Below are positions 41,742 through 52,734 of a stretch of 64,000 nt of DNA, piece by piece. This DNA is from Adiantum capillus-veneris (taxonomy: Eukaryota; Streptophyta; Polypodiopsida; Polypodiales; Pteridaceae), in NCBI GenBank assembly GCA_014529385.2, contig CM043942.1, forward strand, positions 25,608,469 through 25,672,468, given 5' to 3'. Under the pieces are notes generated by a model that worked only from the letters and a program-made list of their open reading frames with translations, was not told the DNA's origin and did no database searches. Numbering within the stretch: the stretch's first letter is position 1; each line of letters opens with the position of its first letter. Made by a program: the position numbers and the translations under genes.

Positions 41742-44689
41742 ACTTACGTCTATTTGACACACCAAAATATTGAGAGGATTTCAAATTGGTCACTACTCCC
41801 ACCTAGCCATGACAGTAGGAGTCGATGCTTGCACTGTCAAAAGAAAACACAGCAGTATGTGATATATTTGCCAAATCAGCATAAGTGGTTGACAAACTTC
41901 ATGCCCGAGATGTTATCTCTTGAAGTTGGACGTAGTGTAGGGTATGTCTGAGGTGGCCAGAACTAAGGCCTAAGTTGTTTTCATCCGCTCCAAAGCAAGG
42001 GCCTCTCTCCCTACGTGATCACCTATTTTTGCATGTTCAAGGCATGTAATATTTTGCACATGGGCAAACAAAGTCATGATCAAATTGTTAGTCACACGCT
42101 CTTGGTATATACTATCATGCTTGTTTGACATGTATGCAAAGTGTTTTAAATTGATGAAAGCATATAATGTGCTCGACAAGATTCTTGTCTATAATGTTGG
42201 CATGCAACAACATGCAGAACATTGAAATGGTCCAAAGAAAAGGGATGTGCATTGCAATGCTTTGGTCTGCATGCATCCCAATGTGATGCATTTTTCAAAG
42301 GAGAATCTAAGATATGCTTAACACAGGCACATGTAGTAATCAAGGGATTTTATCCAAATGTGATCAACTTTTGTTTTTTTGTTTTGAAGACATAGGGAAT
42401 TTTGCATGCAAGATATTGACATATGCAAAAAAATATAATGATGAGATTGCTAGTCAAGCTCTATAATTTTGCAAAAGGTCTAAGTGAAAAGGTCCCTTTT
42501 TTAACACCCTCGTATTTTCACATGACCTCTAATTAGGAAATTTTATGCCATGGTAGTAGTCTGATACTCCTATTCCTTTCACTTGCTGCTACCTGCCTTT
42601 GGATACTAATGCTCTTAAGATTACTAATGCCTTGGATTCTTCACATGGATAGATACACTGCATTATTTAGATAGTTTGTTGGCTATAAAAGATGTCATAT
42701 CATTTGAATAGGGAAGTCTTGAAGTTTGAATGCTCAAATGTTACATTTGACTCAGGGATTTCTAGTAGTAGTATTCTTTGAAAGAATTACCTGGCTTGAT
42801 GTTCACTATCATAAACCATGCATTGTGGTCATATTCAGACCCTAACTCCTATTTATTGGTCGATATACATTAGGTTGATATTTTTTTTTATGCTCATTTA
42901 AGAAATGGACAAATTTATTGAGGTCTTACTCTGTGTGTGAAAAGCGAAAACTATGGGTTGTTCACCAGCCAGAGATTATGAAAACAACTTTGTCCACTTT
43001 CACAAAATCCTATCTCCTTCATTGCAACAACAAAAGTATTTCTAATAAAAGAAATCTCTGAATTAAACCTCTCTCAAAAAAGGAATTAGGAAAACTTGTA
43101 AATGCATGTGGGTGTTGCCTTCTGGAATTTATATAGAGGGGATCAACTAGAGGAATAAAAAAATTACTTGATATAATGATTGGCTGTAATCAACAACAGA
43201 TTGATACATTTGTGGACCATCAAAGAGTGTTCCAAACATGAGTGCATAAAAATATGCTTGACCGCTCATACATCCTCTCATTAACAACACCCTTTATGTC
43301 TTTGGCTCACCCATGGACATGTAATTTTTTTTAAAGGACCACTTCAGTCTCCGATCACAAGCACTTGGATGAATATGAGAGTGCAGAGGTAAAGAGAGTT
43401 TGTAAGCCATATCTCCAACTCACTTTAGTATATTAAAAGACCCACAATATCTGGAAAAGAATTTAGATGTTGGTCCAATTTGCACTCAAAATATTGCTAG
43501 GCAACCGGTAAAAGCATATGCTAGTGCCATGGGTAGTCCCAAATCTCAAAAATCATCTACTAGTGCCGCGAGTGACCACCACTAACTGCTTTAGTGAAGT
43601 GTGTAAGAATATATGCTTGATTTATGCGCTATGAAAATTATGTCCCTATCATTGCTCAAATGACAATTCGACTATTGTGCAAATGATTTTCTCTCTCAGC
43701 TATCGCTTCCACTTTGGCATTTTCTCTCTCTCAATCTATCCCTCACACACCCTGTGTGTGTGTGTGTGTGTGTGTTTCTCTCGTTGTTGTCGGTACTCTC
43801 ACACCCCTATCATATCTCTATTCCACAAGTATGTTTTTCTCTCTCCGTCTAATCCTTCTTCTCTCTCCTTCTCTCAGTATTTATTTCACCTACCTCAACG
43901 CTACCATAGAGAGCGTACAATATGAGAGAGCTCCATGCTTATATAAACTCGAAAAAGCATCACCTTTAGCCAAAAAACACGAATTGATTAACTCGCAAAT
44001 AAAATTAACTCGTACATAAACACCATAATTATTAAGCAATGCTTGAAAAAATTGCTAAGCATTAAGACAAAAAAATCACCTTCAAATTTGAGTCCATACG
44101 CATAGTATCTCATTGTTTCCAATATGTCTTGAAAGTATTTATGACTCAGTCCTTCCAAAGGTTTGAAGCTTGTTGGCCATCTCATTGCACCTTAGAAATG
44201 TACAAATGTCTAACTTAGAGCTTGAGCTCAGCTTGAGCTCTCAATAGATGCATTTTTACTTTGAGATGCCATAGGTCCCAAGAGTGTGCCTGAAACCATG
44301 AGCTTTTGTTGTAGACGTAAGGAGAAACTAGAGAGGTAAATTGACTTATAGATTTTTTGGTGCGTTGATGTGGCAATGCACTAGTTTTAGAAAAGGGGAT
44401 GCATCATCTTACTAATAGGAGGGATACATTCTCTTAGTCCTTACCAGGGATTAACAAATGCATTGGGTGTTTAGGTAAGGAATTTGTATGCCACCAAATA
44501 TGTCTTCATATGTATCGTAGGTAAAGCAATGCAAATTTGTTAGCTAGGTGAGCATAAACAAATCTATTTATGCTTCTTGATGTTTTGGATTTTACAACTC
44601 CCTTCAATAAATTACCTCTGTTGATTATTTATTCCCCTAATGTATAATTTAGTATGTAAGGCCTTAGCAAATTTTTAATATGCTTCTGT
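41742..44689. other. Noncoding stretch
   Basis: AT-rich sequence without recognisable genes or element ends. A (TG)n microsatellite lies at 43753-43775, flanked by pyrimidine-rich TCTCTC patches from 43690 to 43880. Decayed GY3 integrase core may extend into its right end but is not legible. Confidence 0.55.
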
Positions 44690-45817
44690 TGAACACATGT
44701 GCTATCTTGCATATTCCAAAGTGGACACCCTAAGGAAATTCACCACAACTAGCTACATATTCAAGGACGTCCTTTTACATTCTAAACCAATAAAAGTGTT
44801 GTTTAGCAAGACTAAAAGTTTTTGTTTACACCTAGGTGTCGCGCACTTGGACTATCATGACACTCATAGAGTATCTGGTGCTTCATCATTTGGGACACAT
44901 ACTCTACCTTTGTAAATTAAATGGCCATCATCTACTCTTCCACTTAAATCCTTGCAAAGAAACTGTTGATGCTTCATTATCATTGGAAACCTCTTGTTTT
45001 GGATCCCCTTTCTGAATGGTTTTTCATATCTTGTAATATGCACGATCAACCTGACATTTCCCTCTTAATGATTCAAGTAGATTACTATTAAATCAAGTAA
45101 AACATAACTCATTTATCATAGGCATCCTGCTAAGGGAATATGCTAGCATATTATATTTCCCTTTGCATTACCTAAGATCATAATCTAACTATTGTAAGAG
45201 TTTAGTCCATCTAGCCTTACAACCTTTTAATTTTGTTTCATGGGAAATCCACTTAATGCTTTCTTAATCAAACACTTTCATAATATTAGCACCATATAAA
45301 TAGGGGTTCCATTCCTTCAATGCATGGAAAATAGCATGAAACTCCCTCATATACTAAGTAATTTCGTTGTGCATGTTCTAACTTTCTACTTTCAAAAGCT
45401 ATCAAATGACCCTCTTGAGTTAGAACCACACTTGTAACAAAATTAGCATTTGTCTCAACCACAGAGGGATTTATTGGGATCCACTATATGTAAAATTGGA
45501 TCTATAGCTATTGCTACTTTTAAATTTTATCATACTTTTCTTTTGATTTTTCCCCACTCAAAGGTTTTTCCCTTTTCTTTGAGTTGATCGTTCATGGGGA
45601 GTGCTCTTTTGGCTTAATCCTTAATGAATCTATGATAAAATCTATACATTGTTAAGAAGATATGTAGATCTTCTAGGTTCTTTGGTTTGGGTCATTACAA
45701 AATAGCTTGAACCTTCTCTACATCCATTTTGATTCCATCTCTAGAAATGATATGACCAAGATATTTCACTTCTTCAGCAAAGAATTCACATTTGGATTCC
45801 TTTGCATAAAGATAATT
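44690..45817 (-). pseudogene. GY3 gypsy RT connection, RNase H and integrase zinc region
   Basis: The minus strand reads [20 protein letters not shown] (RT connection, about 45800-45740), then a decayed RNase H with a VVLTQEGHLIAFESRKLEHAQ-like stretch (45450-45370). Next is RVDDGHLIYKGRVCVPND (44950-44890) and HDSPSARHLGVNK, the start of the integrase zinc module. There are many stops and frame changes. It is the downstream half of a gypsy pol whose upstream half lies beyond the LINE at 52735-54090. Old and inactive. Confidence 0.75.
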
Positions 45818-45831
45818 TTATTTGAGCAATT
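45818..45831. repeat. LINE target-site duplication, left copy
   Basis: TTATTTGAGCAATT, identical to 52721-52734. On this side it abuts the LINE's A-tail (T-rich on the + strand). Confidence 0.9.
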
Positions 45832-45975
45832 TTTTCTTTTTTCCGAGAAAAAGATCCTTCTATTAGTTAATGAAAACTGCCCATAGGGCTACATCCACCT
45901 CTGCTAGAGAGGGCTACAACAAGCATGATGGGGACTCTCCCAATGAAAAAAAAGCATATATACAATGGGGCTAAC

Positions 45976-48020
45976 TCAAGAGATGGGAGGAGGGAAGAGC
46001 CACACAAGTGGACAGTAGTGCCATCTGAGCACCCCTCGGACCATGGTGTAGAAAGGCCCAGGGCGCCAGAGTCGAAGGAAAGCCTCGCGGCGCTCCCACA
46101 TGCGGTCGGAGCTGCCCTGTAGTCCCTCAAGCTGTCCTCTGAGAGTATGGATCAGCTCTAGCCAAAAGTCACGAACAGTCTCTGCTAGTGGCACAAGGCG
46201 AGCCTCAACGATGCGAAAACAACGGGCCCGACAGATGAACCAGAGAGCTAGGCCGTTGATGAGCTCCCAGCACTCCTCTCTCTCACTACACCACTCCTGT
46301 GGAGTAAGGTCTGTAGCAGGCTGGAGTGTAGGTCGCCCCCCCTGTATCACTATCATCTTGTTGGTGGAAGATAGCTCAAACTGTAGTGCCGGGCCCGTGA
46401 GGGTGGACCAAACCGTTGCCCCCCAAGTGTACTGTCGAGCCGTGGAGAGGGCAGGCATCAGCCGAAGAACTCGTAGCCACACCTGCTGGGCCGCGGGACA
46501 GTCCCAAAGACAGTGTCGCTGACTCTCCACCAACTGGTCACAGGCTGTACATGTGGCCGAGAGACCACTATGCACAAGCTAGCTCCCTACTGATGTGGCT
46601 CTATGTGCAACCAACCACTGGAACAAAGTGACGCGCCTCGGCTGTCTGGAGTCCCAGAGCCTCTGCCAAAAAGCTGCCAAGAACTCAACTGTGAGACCCT
46701 CCTTCTACCAATGTCGTGTTGCAGCGGGGTGGGCCTCTCTCTGCGCTGCAAGTATATGACGTCCAAGCCGAACAGTGTACTGAAAGAAAGGGACTCCTGG
46801 GCGGTCTGCAGAAGAGAAGGGGTCCCTCCAAAGCCACTCACCAGGATCCCACTGTACTCGTGCCAGTGGACAACACTCCCAAGCCCATAGCCTCCAGTGT
46901 CCTGTCTCGAGAGCTGCTGGGTCAGGGTCTATGACGCAACTCCTCCCACAGATGTCCACAACTCGTATCCTCTGGAAACAGCACTCTGCTACCTGCGGGG
47001 CCTCTACTATAACTCGTTGTAATCGTCCCCCACCCTGAAGCTCGAAGAATAGGGCTGGGACAGTCTCTGAACAAGCCCTGACTGAGATGAGAACCTCCAT
47101 TCGTGTGAAGGCTCCCATCCATCGGGGTGCTACTCGCTCGAGAGGCGTGAGCCACTCAGCTGGAATTAGCTCTGAGATGTCCTGGCACATGCTCTGAACC
47201 CCTCTCATGCCCTATAGTTGGACACCCTGCACCTCCTCTAACAAACCTGTGAACTCTAGCCAGTCACCTAGAGAGCGCGCTAGACCTGGTGCCATGGGAC
47301 CCCAAGAAACATGAGGCCTACTCCCAACCAAGTGGCCTCTCTGAGTGCTAACCATGGGGTTCCAGACGAGGGGCTATCGTAGGCGCTCCTCCGTGCATGT
47401 CGGTTGTCTCTGCTCTACGACACGTCGTAAGAGCTCCCAAGAGCGAAGCAAACTCACAGCAAATCGGTCCTCCAGTCTCCTGCTCAAACCAACTTGGCGC
47501 AACTCTATAAAGATCCATCTGGTCGAAGGTTGCCAAGGGCCTCCTGACTGAGGCACCCTGGCATGAAGCGTCTACAGCAAGAACTATTTCCAGGGATCCT
47601 CGCCTGGAAGAAGTCCTCTGATGACGAACTTCCGAAGAAGGGCTCTGCTCTGATGTGCTGGATCAATGATCCCAAGCCCTCCCTGAGAACAAGGGAGTGT
47701 GATGACCGACCAAGCCACCTTGGCTCGGGCAACCTGAGTGTCGCGACCTGACCAAAGGAAGTTCCTGATCAGCCTCTCTACCTGGCTGATACAAGAACTC
47801 TAGAAGATCCAGCAAGAAGTGATGTACCAAATAGTTGCCAACAACACCTGGTTGGCAACTACTACTCTACCAACTAGCGAAAGTCGTGCTGAGCTCCAGT
47901 GTAACAGCTTTCTCCTGATGGACAAGAGAAGAGGAGCAATCTGCTACTCGGGGGACAAATCCAAACCAACCTGACAACCCAAGTATCGAACTGCCCTGGA
48001 TGAATCCACCTGAAACCCTC
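45976..48020 (-). pseudogene. LINE ORF2, C-terminal half with zf-RVT
   Basis: After a frameshift near 48000-48020, ORF2 continues in one frame to 45976. Visible are VRYLGCQVGLDLSPE just after RT, WEWLWRDPF-like and FFQYTVRLG segments, and CTACDQLVESQRHCLWDC (about 46545-46490), the zf-RVT Cys/His cluster at the end of plant L1 ORF2. TAG stops occur, for example at 47944 and 46579-46581. The reading ends with PPPIS and a stop at 45976, leaving a 3' UTR of about 140 bp. Confidence 0.8.
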
Positions 48021-48980
48021 TCCTGGCATCCACTCTGGCATAGGAGCACTGCCAACCGAGAAAGCCACTGTCTTTCTCCAGTTGATCAGTGCGCCCGATG
48101 CACAGCAGAAGGTCTCTAGAGCCTGCCCACACCTATGTAAATTGGCCTCCCGGACCTCTAAGTACAAGGCTGAGTCGTCGGCAAACTCAGCGTCCAGAAG
48201 CTCATCTCCCCGTATAGGGAGTGCTAAGCCCCTCAAACCAACCTGCTGTGACACCAAAAATTTTCTCATCGCCTCCGCATAGAATAGAAAGAGAAAGGGG
48301 GAAAGAGGAAAACCCTGTCTGACCAATCGTGTGAGCATGAAGTGCTCACCTCTACCTCCTGCCAAAAGCACCTGACTGTGAGCCTGTCTGTACAAAGCTG
48401 ACACCCCTCTGATCCAAGCATCTGAAAAGTACATCTTGCGAAGCGTGCCCTCTAGAAAGTCCCAGTCAGCTCTGTCGTATGCCTTCTCAAAATAAGGAAT
48501 AAGAATCACAAGGTCCTCCCCACGGAGATGTGCGAGTGCAGAAGCCTCCCAGAAAGTGAAGATGTTGTCAAGAATACTGCGCTCCTTGACAAAACCTGTC
48601 TGAGTCCCATGTATAAGGCTCTCCAAAAGTGGCTGAATCCTCAAACTCAGAGCCTTGGCAAGAATTTTGTAGGCTGAGTTGAGGATGGTGATGGGGCGCC
48701 ACTGTCGAATCTCATCCAAGGACCCATCCTCCTTTGGAATGAGGTAAATCAGGCCCTCACTCATGCTATCCGGCATCACTCCTGTGTGAAGAATGTACTG
48801 AAAGGTACTATAGAGATCTGGGCCAAGCAAGTCCCAGTACTCCAAGAAGAAGCTGGGAGTCAGCCCATCCTCACCTGGACAGCTACCATGAGGAAGGGCC
48901 CTAAGAGCCGTGTGCAGCTCCTCAAGCTGAAGAGGTATCTCCAGCCTCTGGCGCATCTCCTCAGTCACAAGACAAGGCAT
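48010..48980 (-). pseudogene. LINE ORF2 reverse transcriptase
   Basis: RT domain: LIPKEDGSLDEIRQWRPIT, ALSLRIQPLLESLIHGTQTG, FVKERSILDNI, a motif-A region ILIPYFEKAYDRADW, RQGFPLSPFLF and the catalytic FADD in AEFADDSALYL (near 48190). In motif A the position normally held by the first catalytic Asp reads Tyr (codon near 48495-48485). The open stretch ends upstream at a TAG (48981-48983). The order and spacing match plant L1 RTs. Confidence 0.88.
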
Positions 48981-50324
48981 CTATGCCCAAATCTGCTCGC
49001 TGCATGCATCTTGTCTCTCTGACTGGGGCTCAGCCGATAGTAGCTCACGGTAAAATTCAGTAGCAACTGCACGCATATCCTCAGGCTCATAAGAAAGTGA
49101 CTCATCGGGTCTCCTCAACTGATTGACCTTGGCATGCGAGTGTCGAGGTCCTACTGTCTCAAAAAAAACACCTGTCACTCTGTCACCTACCTGAGTCCAC
49201 TGAGATGTCTGTCGGTGAAAGGCAAACGCATGGCGCCTCCCCTCTGTGCAAGCAAGCTCCTGTCGAGCCTGCTGTAACTGCTCCTCCAACCATGGACTGT
49301 CTGGATGCTGCTCCTGCATCCTCTCTAGTGAAGCAATGCCTCGTCTGAGACGCTGCTCCACCTCTCTCACTGCAGCCCGTCGAGCCAAAGACTCCTGCAG
49401 AAAAAAGTGGCTAAGCTGAGCTAGGCCTAAGGCCACTCTGTCTGCCGGTAGAGCCTGGCTGTCCATGCCCTCTGTCCAAAGAGCCTCTACCCTCTCTCTG
49501 AGTGTTGTGTCCAACAAGACCCACTCTGGGATGTGAAGCATCGTGCTCCCACTCCTCTGCCTGTCTGCCACTGTGAGGATCACTGGTGCATGGTCCGAGA
49601 AGGATGTCCCTGCCAGGATGCCCACTGATCCCCCCAAGTCACTGAAGTGGTCACTAGTGTAGAAGCGATCTATCCGCAATAGATTCACTCCTCCCACTCC
49701 GAGGTCTGATCTAGAGAAGGCAAGACTCTCTGGAGGCCTCACAAAGCTAGAATGCTGCCATGTATCCGAGACCCTTAAAGTCATACACAACCTCTCCCAA
49801 GCTGCTAACTCGACTCCATGCACAGTAGCATGGCTGCCTTCGATCTTGTCAGAGGGGTCCTCCAACATGTTGAAGTCCCCTCCTACATACCAATGGTCAA
49901 CCTATGGCAAAAACTCAACAATCTGTGACCAAAACTCTGCAGGAGCACTCGCCACATTGGGCGCATAGATGTTCAGGAAGCCCACAAGGCCACCCTAAAC
50001 CTGCACAGTAATCCACTGAGCCCTACCTGGCACAATAATCCCTCTGCCCACAATGGCCAGCTGCAATGAGTCCGCAATAGTCATACATACCCCACCCTGG
50101 ATGCCTCCAGGTCCAAAAGCAGCTGACCAAAAGGTATCATAACGTCCATGCAAAATCTGACCACATCGCCGAATGCGGCTCTCAGACAAATGGTGCTCCT
50201 GAAGCATAAGGAGATCAATCTCTCCTCCCACAAGGCAACGCTGAAGCTCCTGACACAATCGGCCCCGCTGTCGCTGAAACTGGGGCCCACCTAATCCCTG
50301 CACATTCCACGAGACGATCCTCAT
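48981..50324 (-). pseudogene. LINE ORF2 N-terminus: APE-type endonuclease
   Basis: ORF2 starts with ATG at 50324: MRIVSWNVQGLGG, then LMLQEHHL, GGDFNMLEDP, RIDRFYTSD and FSDHAPVIL. These are the conserved Asn, Glu, Asp-x-Asn and Ser-Asp-His blocks of the endonuclease that nicks target DNA. TAG codons at 49995-49997 and 49902-49904 interrupt it, and a third at 48981-48983 separates it from RT; all are in the same frame. The ATG overlaps the ORF1 stop as ATGA (50324-50321). Confidence 0.88.
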
Positions 50325-52222
50325 GGGGAGCAAGAGAGAACAGATGCTGCCGCAACAGCAAGATGGGCTATCTTCGAGGAAGGCTTGGATGGGGAGTAAT
50401 CCGCATCCGAGCGTCCTCTAGATAGGCGAGCCTGTAGTGAGTGTTTGGCCCAAGCCCAAGTAGAGCGAGCCGTGCATAAAGCAACCTCCTCTGTCCAGGA
50501 GTCCTCATGTATGTATCCATAGCAAGGCAAACACTGTGTATCAGCATAAAAGTACACCACAATGTGCCTACATCCTGCGGAGTCTAGGGGTGTCACCGCA
50601 AACTTGGCCAGTGGCCACAAAGTCTGCAGCAAATTTGTAACTCCAAGTTCTCCCATGTGGTGAGAGAACTCGAGAACCTGTGTATGCAACCATCCCACCA
50701 CTGAGTCGAAGGACCACTCTGTCTCAATCCTACCACAGAGGGGAAAGGAGAAACCAACTGCTGAGTCCAAGGCCTCTGTCCCCCTAGTGGCGAGGAACAG
50801 AGCGTGGACCCTGAAGCAGGCTGCCTCGTGGTCTGCTAGGGAATTGCCGAGAAAGCGAGTGAATCCGTAATCGAAGAAGTCCTAACGGCGTCGGAGGTCA
50901 ATGCTCGTCAGACCACGAGGGATAGCTGCAAGGGAAGATGTATGAATCTGCAAAGGGGGCCGCAAGAAGGGATGGCCCTCTCTCGCTAGGCGATTCATGG
51001 CAAAAGCGCTGCCAAGAGATCTCCTAGCCGCAAGCGAGGGACCAGTCTCCTGTGTCAACTGTGGTACTGAAGCAGGAGGAGGGGGAGAAGGAGTTGGGGG
51101 GGGACAGAGGAGAAGAGAAGCGCGGCGGGGCGAAAGAGACAGGGGGGCGAGGTGAGGAGTGGGCGGGAGCAAAGGGCGAGGGAGGGGATGTGGAGGAAGA
51201 GGGGAAATCTGAAGGTGGGGGGGCTGGCGAGGGTGAAGCGGAAGAGGAGGCTGGTATAGGGGGCTCCTCCTGCTCAAGAGGATCAAAGCGGTTCCCCGTG
51301 GGAATCCACTGCTACTAAGTAGGCACCTGAGGGCCACTCTGAGTGCCAGTCTGTCGTTGTGGCCCCTAGCGTCGACGGCCACGAGCGTGCTGCCACCCCT
51401 CCTCCGCTGGAGCCCCAGGCTCGAAGGGTGGCTTAGAATCTGTGCGTTGTGTCGCTGGCTGAGGCTGCGGCCCTTGGCAGGCTGGGGTTGAGGCTGAGGT
51501 GCAGGTCGAGGCCTCCTCCGTGGACAGGCCTTCGCTAGGTGGCCCATCTGTCTGCAAATGAAGCACTGGTTCGGGAGACCCGAGTACTCCACACTTTGCC
51601 TAAACCAACCCCCACTCACCCGAGGCAAAAGGATGACCTTCGGGAGCTTGTGGGTATCTCTGATCAAAACTCGAGCTGAAGGGATGCCGACTGCCTTGGC
51701 AGCTACTGATGCTTCCGTACGAGGTGTCTCCACAACAGTCCCGATGGCGAAGCCAATCCTGGAGAGCAGTGGAAGGTACTCCCTTCGTAAACCCGGAAAG
51801 CAGACTGAGATGGGGATGTCTGCCTCCTCTACTAGCACATCCGAAGTCGGGTCAAAACCGTGTCGCCACTGTCGAAAGTGGGTGCGTGATGCTCGGATAG
51901 CCAGTGGACTCATAGCTATGACCTTGGAGGCCATCTCGGAAGTCTCGAACTCGATCTGGTAGTACCCCCGTCCGAGGATCTGGACATCCAAAATCTTGCC
52001 CACCTCTGCGAGAAGGCGAGCCTGGAGAACGTCTCGCAGCTCTCCTCTGCTAGGACGGGTGCCGAGAACCTTGTAGATGACAGAAGCCGCCTGCAAGCTC
52101 TCTACCTCTGCGACAAGGCTCTCTTGCTCTGCCAGCGAAAGAGCAAGTCGAATGATGGGCTCAGCGGGGTCGGGCGAGACGGCTTCAGGCGAGTCCCTCT
52201 GTGGCAGAGCTGGAGCCTCCAT
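50321..52222 (-). pseudogene. LINE ORF1 (nucleic-acid-binding protein, one in-frame stop)
   Basis: ORF1 starts MEAPALPQRDSPEAV at 52222. It has an N-terminal domain with GRGYYQIEFET and FRQWRHGFDP (the style of the plant LINE/DUF4283 domain), then the zinc knuckle CFICRQMGHLAKAC (C-x2-C-x4-H-x4-C, intact), then a long proline-rich stretch. A TAG at 50882-50884 interrupts it, but the same frame continues through HSLQARLSRGRSDADYS to TGA at 50323-50321. About 633 codons in all. It would coat LINE RNA. Confidence 0.85.
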
Positions 52223-52643
52223 CTGTGTCTACTGCTGAGTCGAAGAAGCGGACGGAGAAGAACAATCTGCAGCCGAGAACGTCGAACACTTGTCCGAAGA
52301 AAAGGTGTTGCAGAGCTAGGCGCAGAAAACCCTTCGGAGATAATGCGGACAAAAAAAGGGGGGGGATGGAGGGAAGGAAAAGGAGGCGAGCACGGGTACA
52401 GAAGGCTGCGCGGGGGGGGGGGAGAAAACAGCCAAGGAGTGGGGGCGGGAAGCGGGAGGGATAGGGGCAGGGCGGCGAGCAGCAGGGGGCAGGAGGAGGC
52501 GGGCTGGGCAGGGTGGGGAAAACAACGCGAAGGCGGGACGGGGTGCAGTTCGAGGGCAAGGGGGGGGGGGGGTAGCACGGGGGTGGCTGAGGGCAGCGCG
52601 AGGGTTAGAAGGAGAAGGGGGGTGAGGGGGAGCGATGACGCAA

Positions 52644-52674
<31 letters not shown>

Positions 52675-52720
52675 GCGTGCAGCAACAACGAGCTCTGACT
52701 TCACAAACTTACAATACTTA
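52223..52720 (-). other. LINE 5' leader, extreme C-rich strand
   Basis: G-rich on the + strand, including about 30 G at 52644-52673 and about 14 G near 52559-52572. Overlapping ORFs on both strands here are composition artefacts. Presumably holds the LINE promoter. Confidence 0.7.
52644..52673. repeat. Poly(G) homopolymer
   Basis: About 30 consecutive G near the 5' end of the LINE; exact length may be uncertain in raw sequence. Confidence 0.95.
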
Positions 52721-52734
52721 TTATTTGAGCAATT
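52721..52734. repeat. LINE target-site duplication, right copy
   Basis: TTATTTGAGCAATT, identical to 45818-45831. Confidence 0.9.

Larger units (their letters stand above)
45832..52720 (-). mobile_element. Near full-length L1-type LINE
   Basis: Element of 6.9 kb on the minus strand, bounded by a 14-bp target duplication (45818-45831 and 52721-52734). It ends in a short A-rich tail, T-rich at 45832-45842 on the + strand. From its 5' end: a very C-rich leader (52720-52223), ORF1 with a zinc knuckle, and ORF2 with endonuclease, RT and zf-RVT. It is inserted in the RT gene of GY3. Stops and one frameshift disable it. Such elements move by target-primed reverse transcription. Confidence 0.92.
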
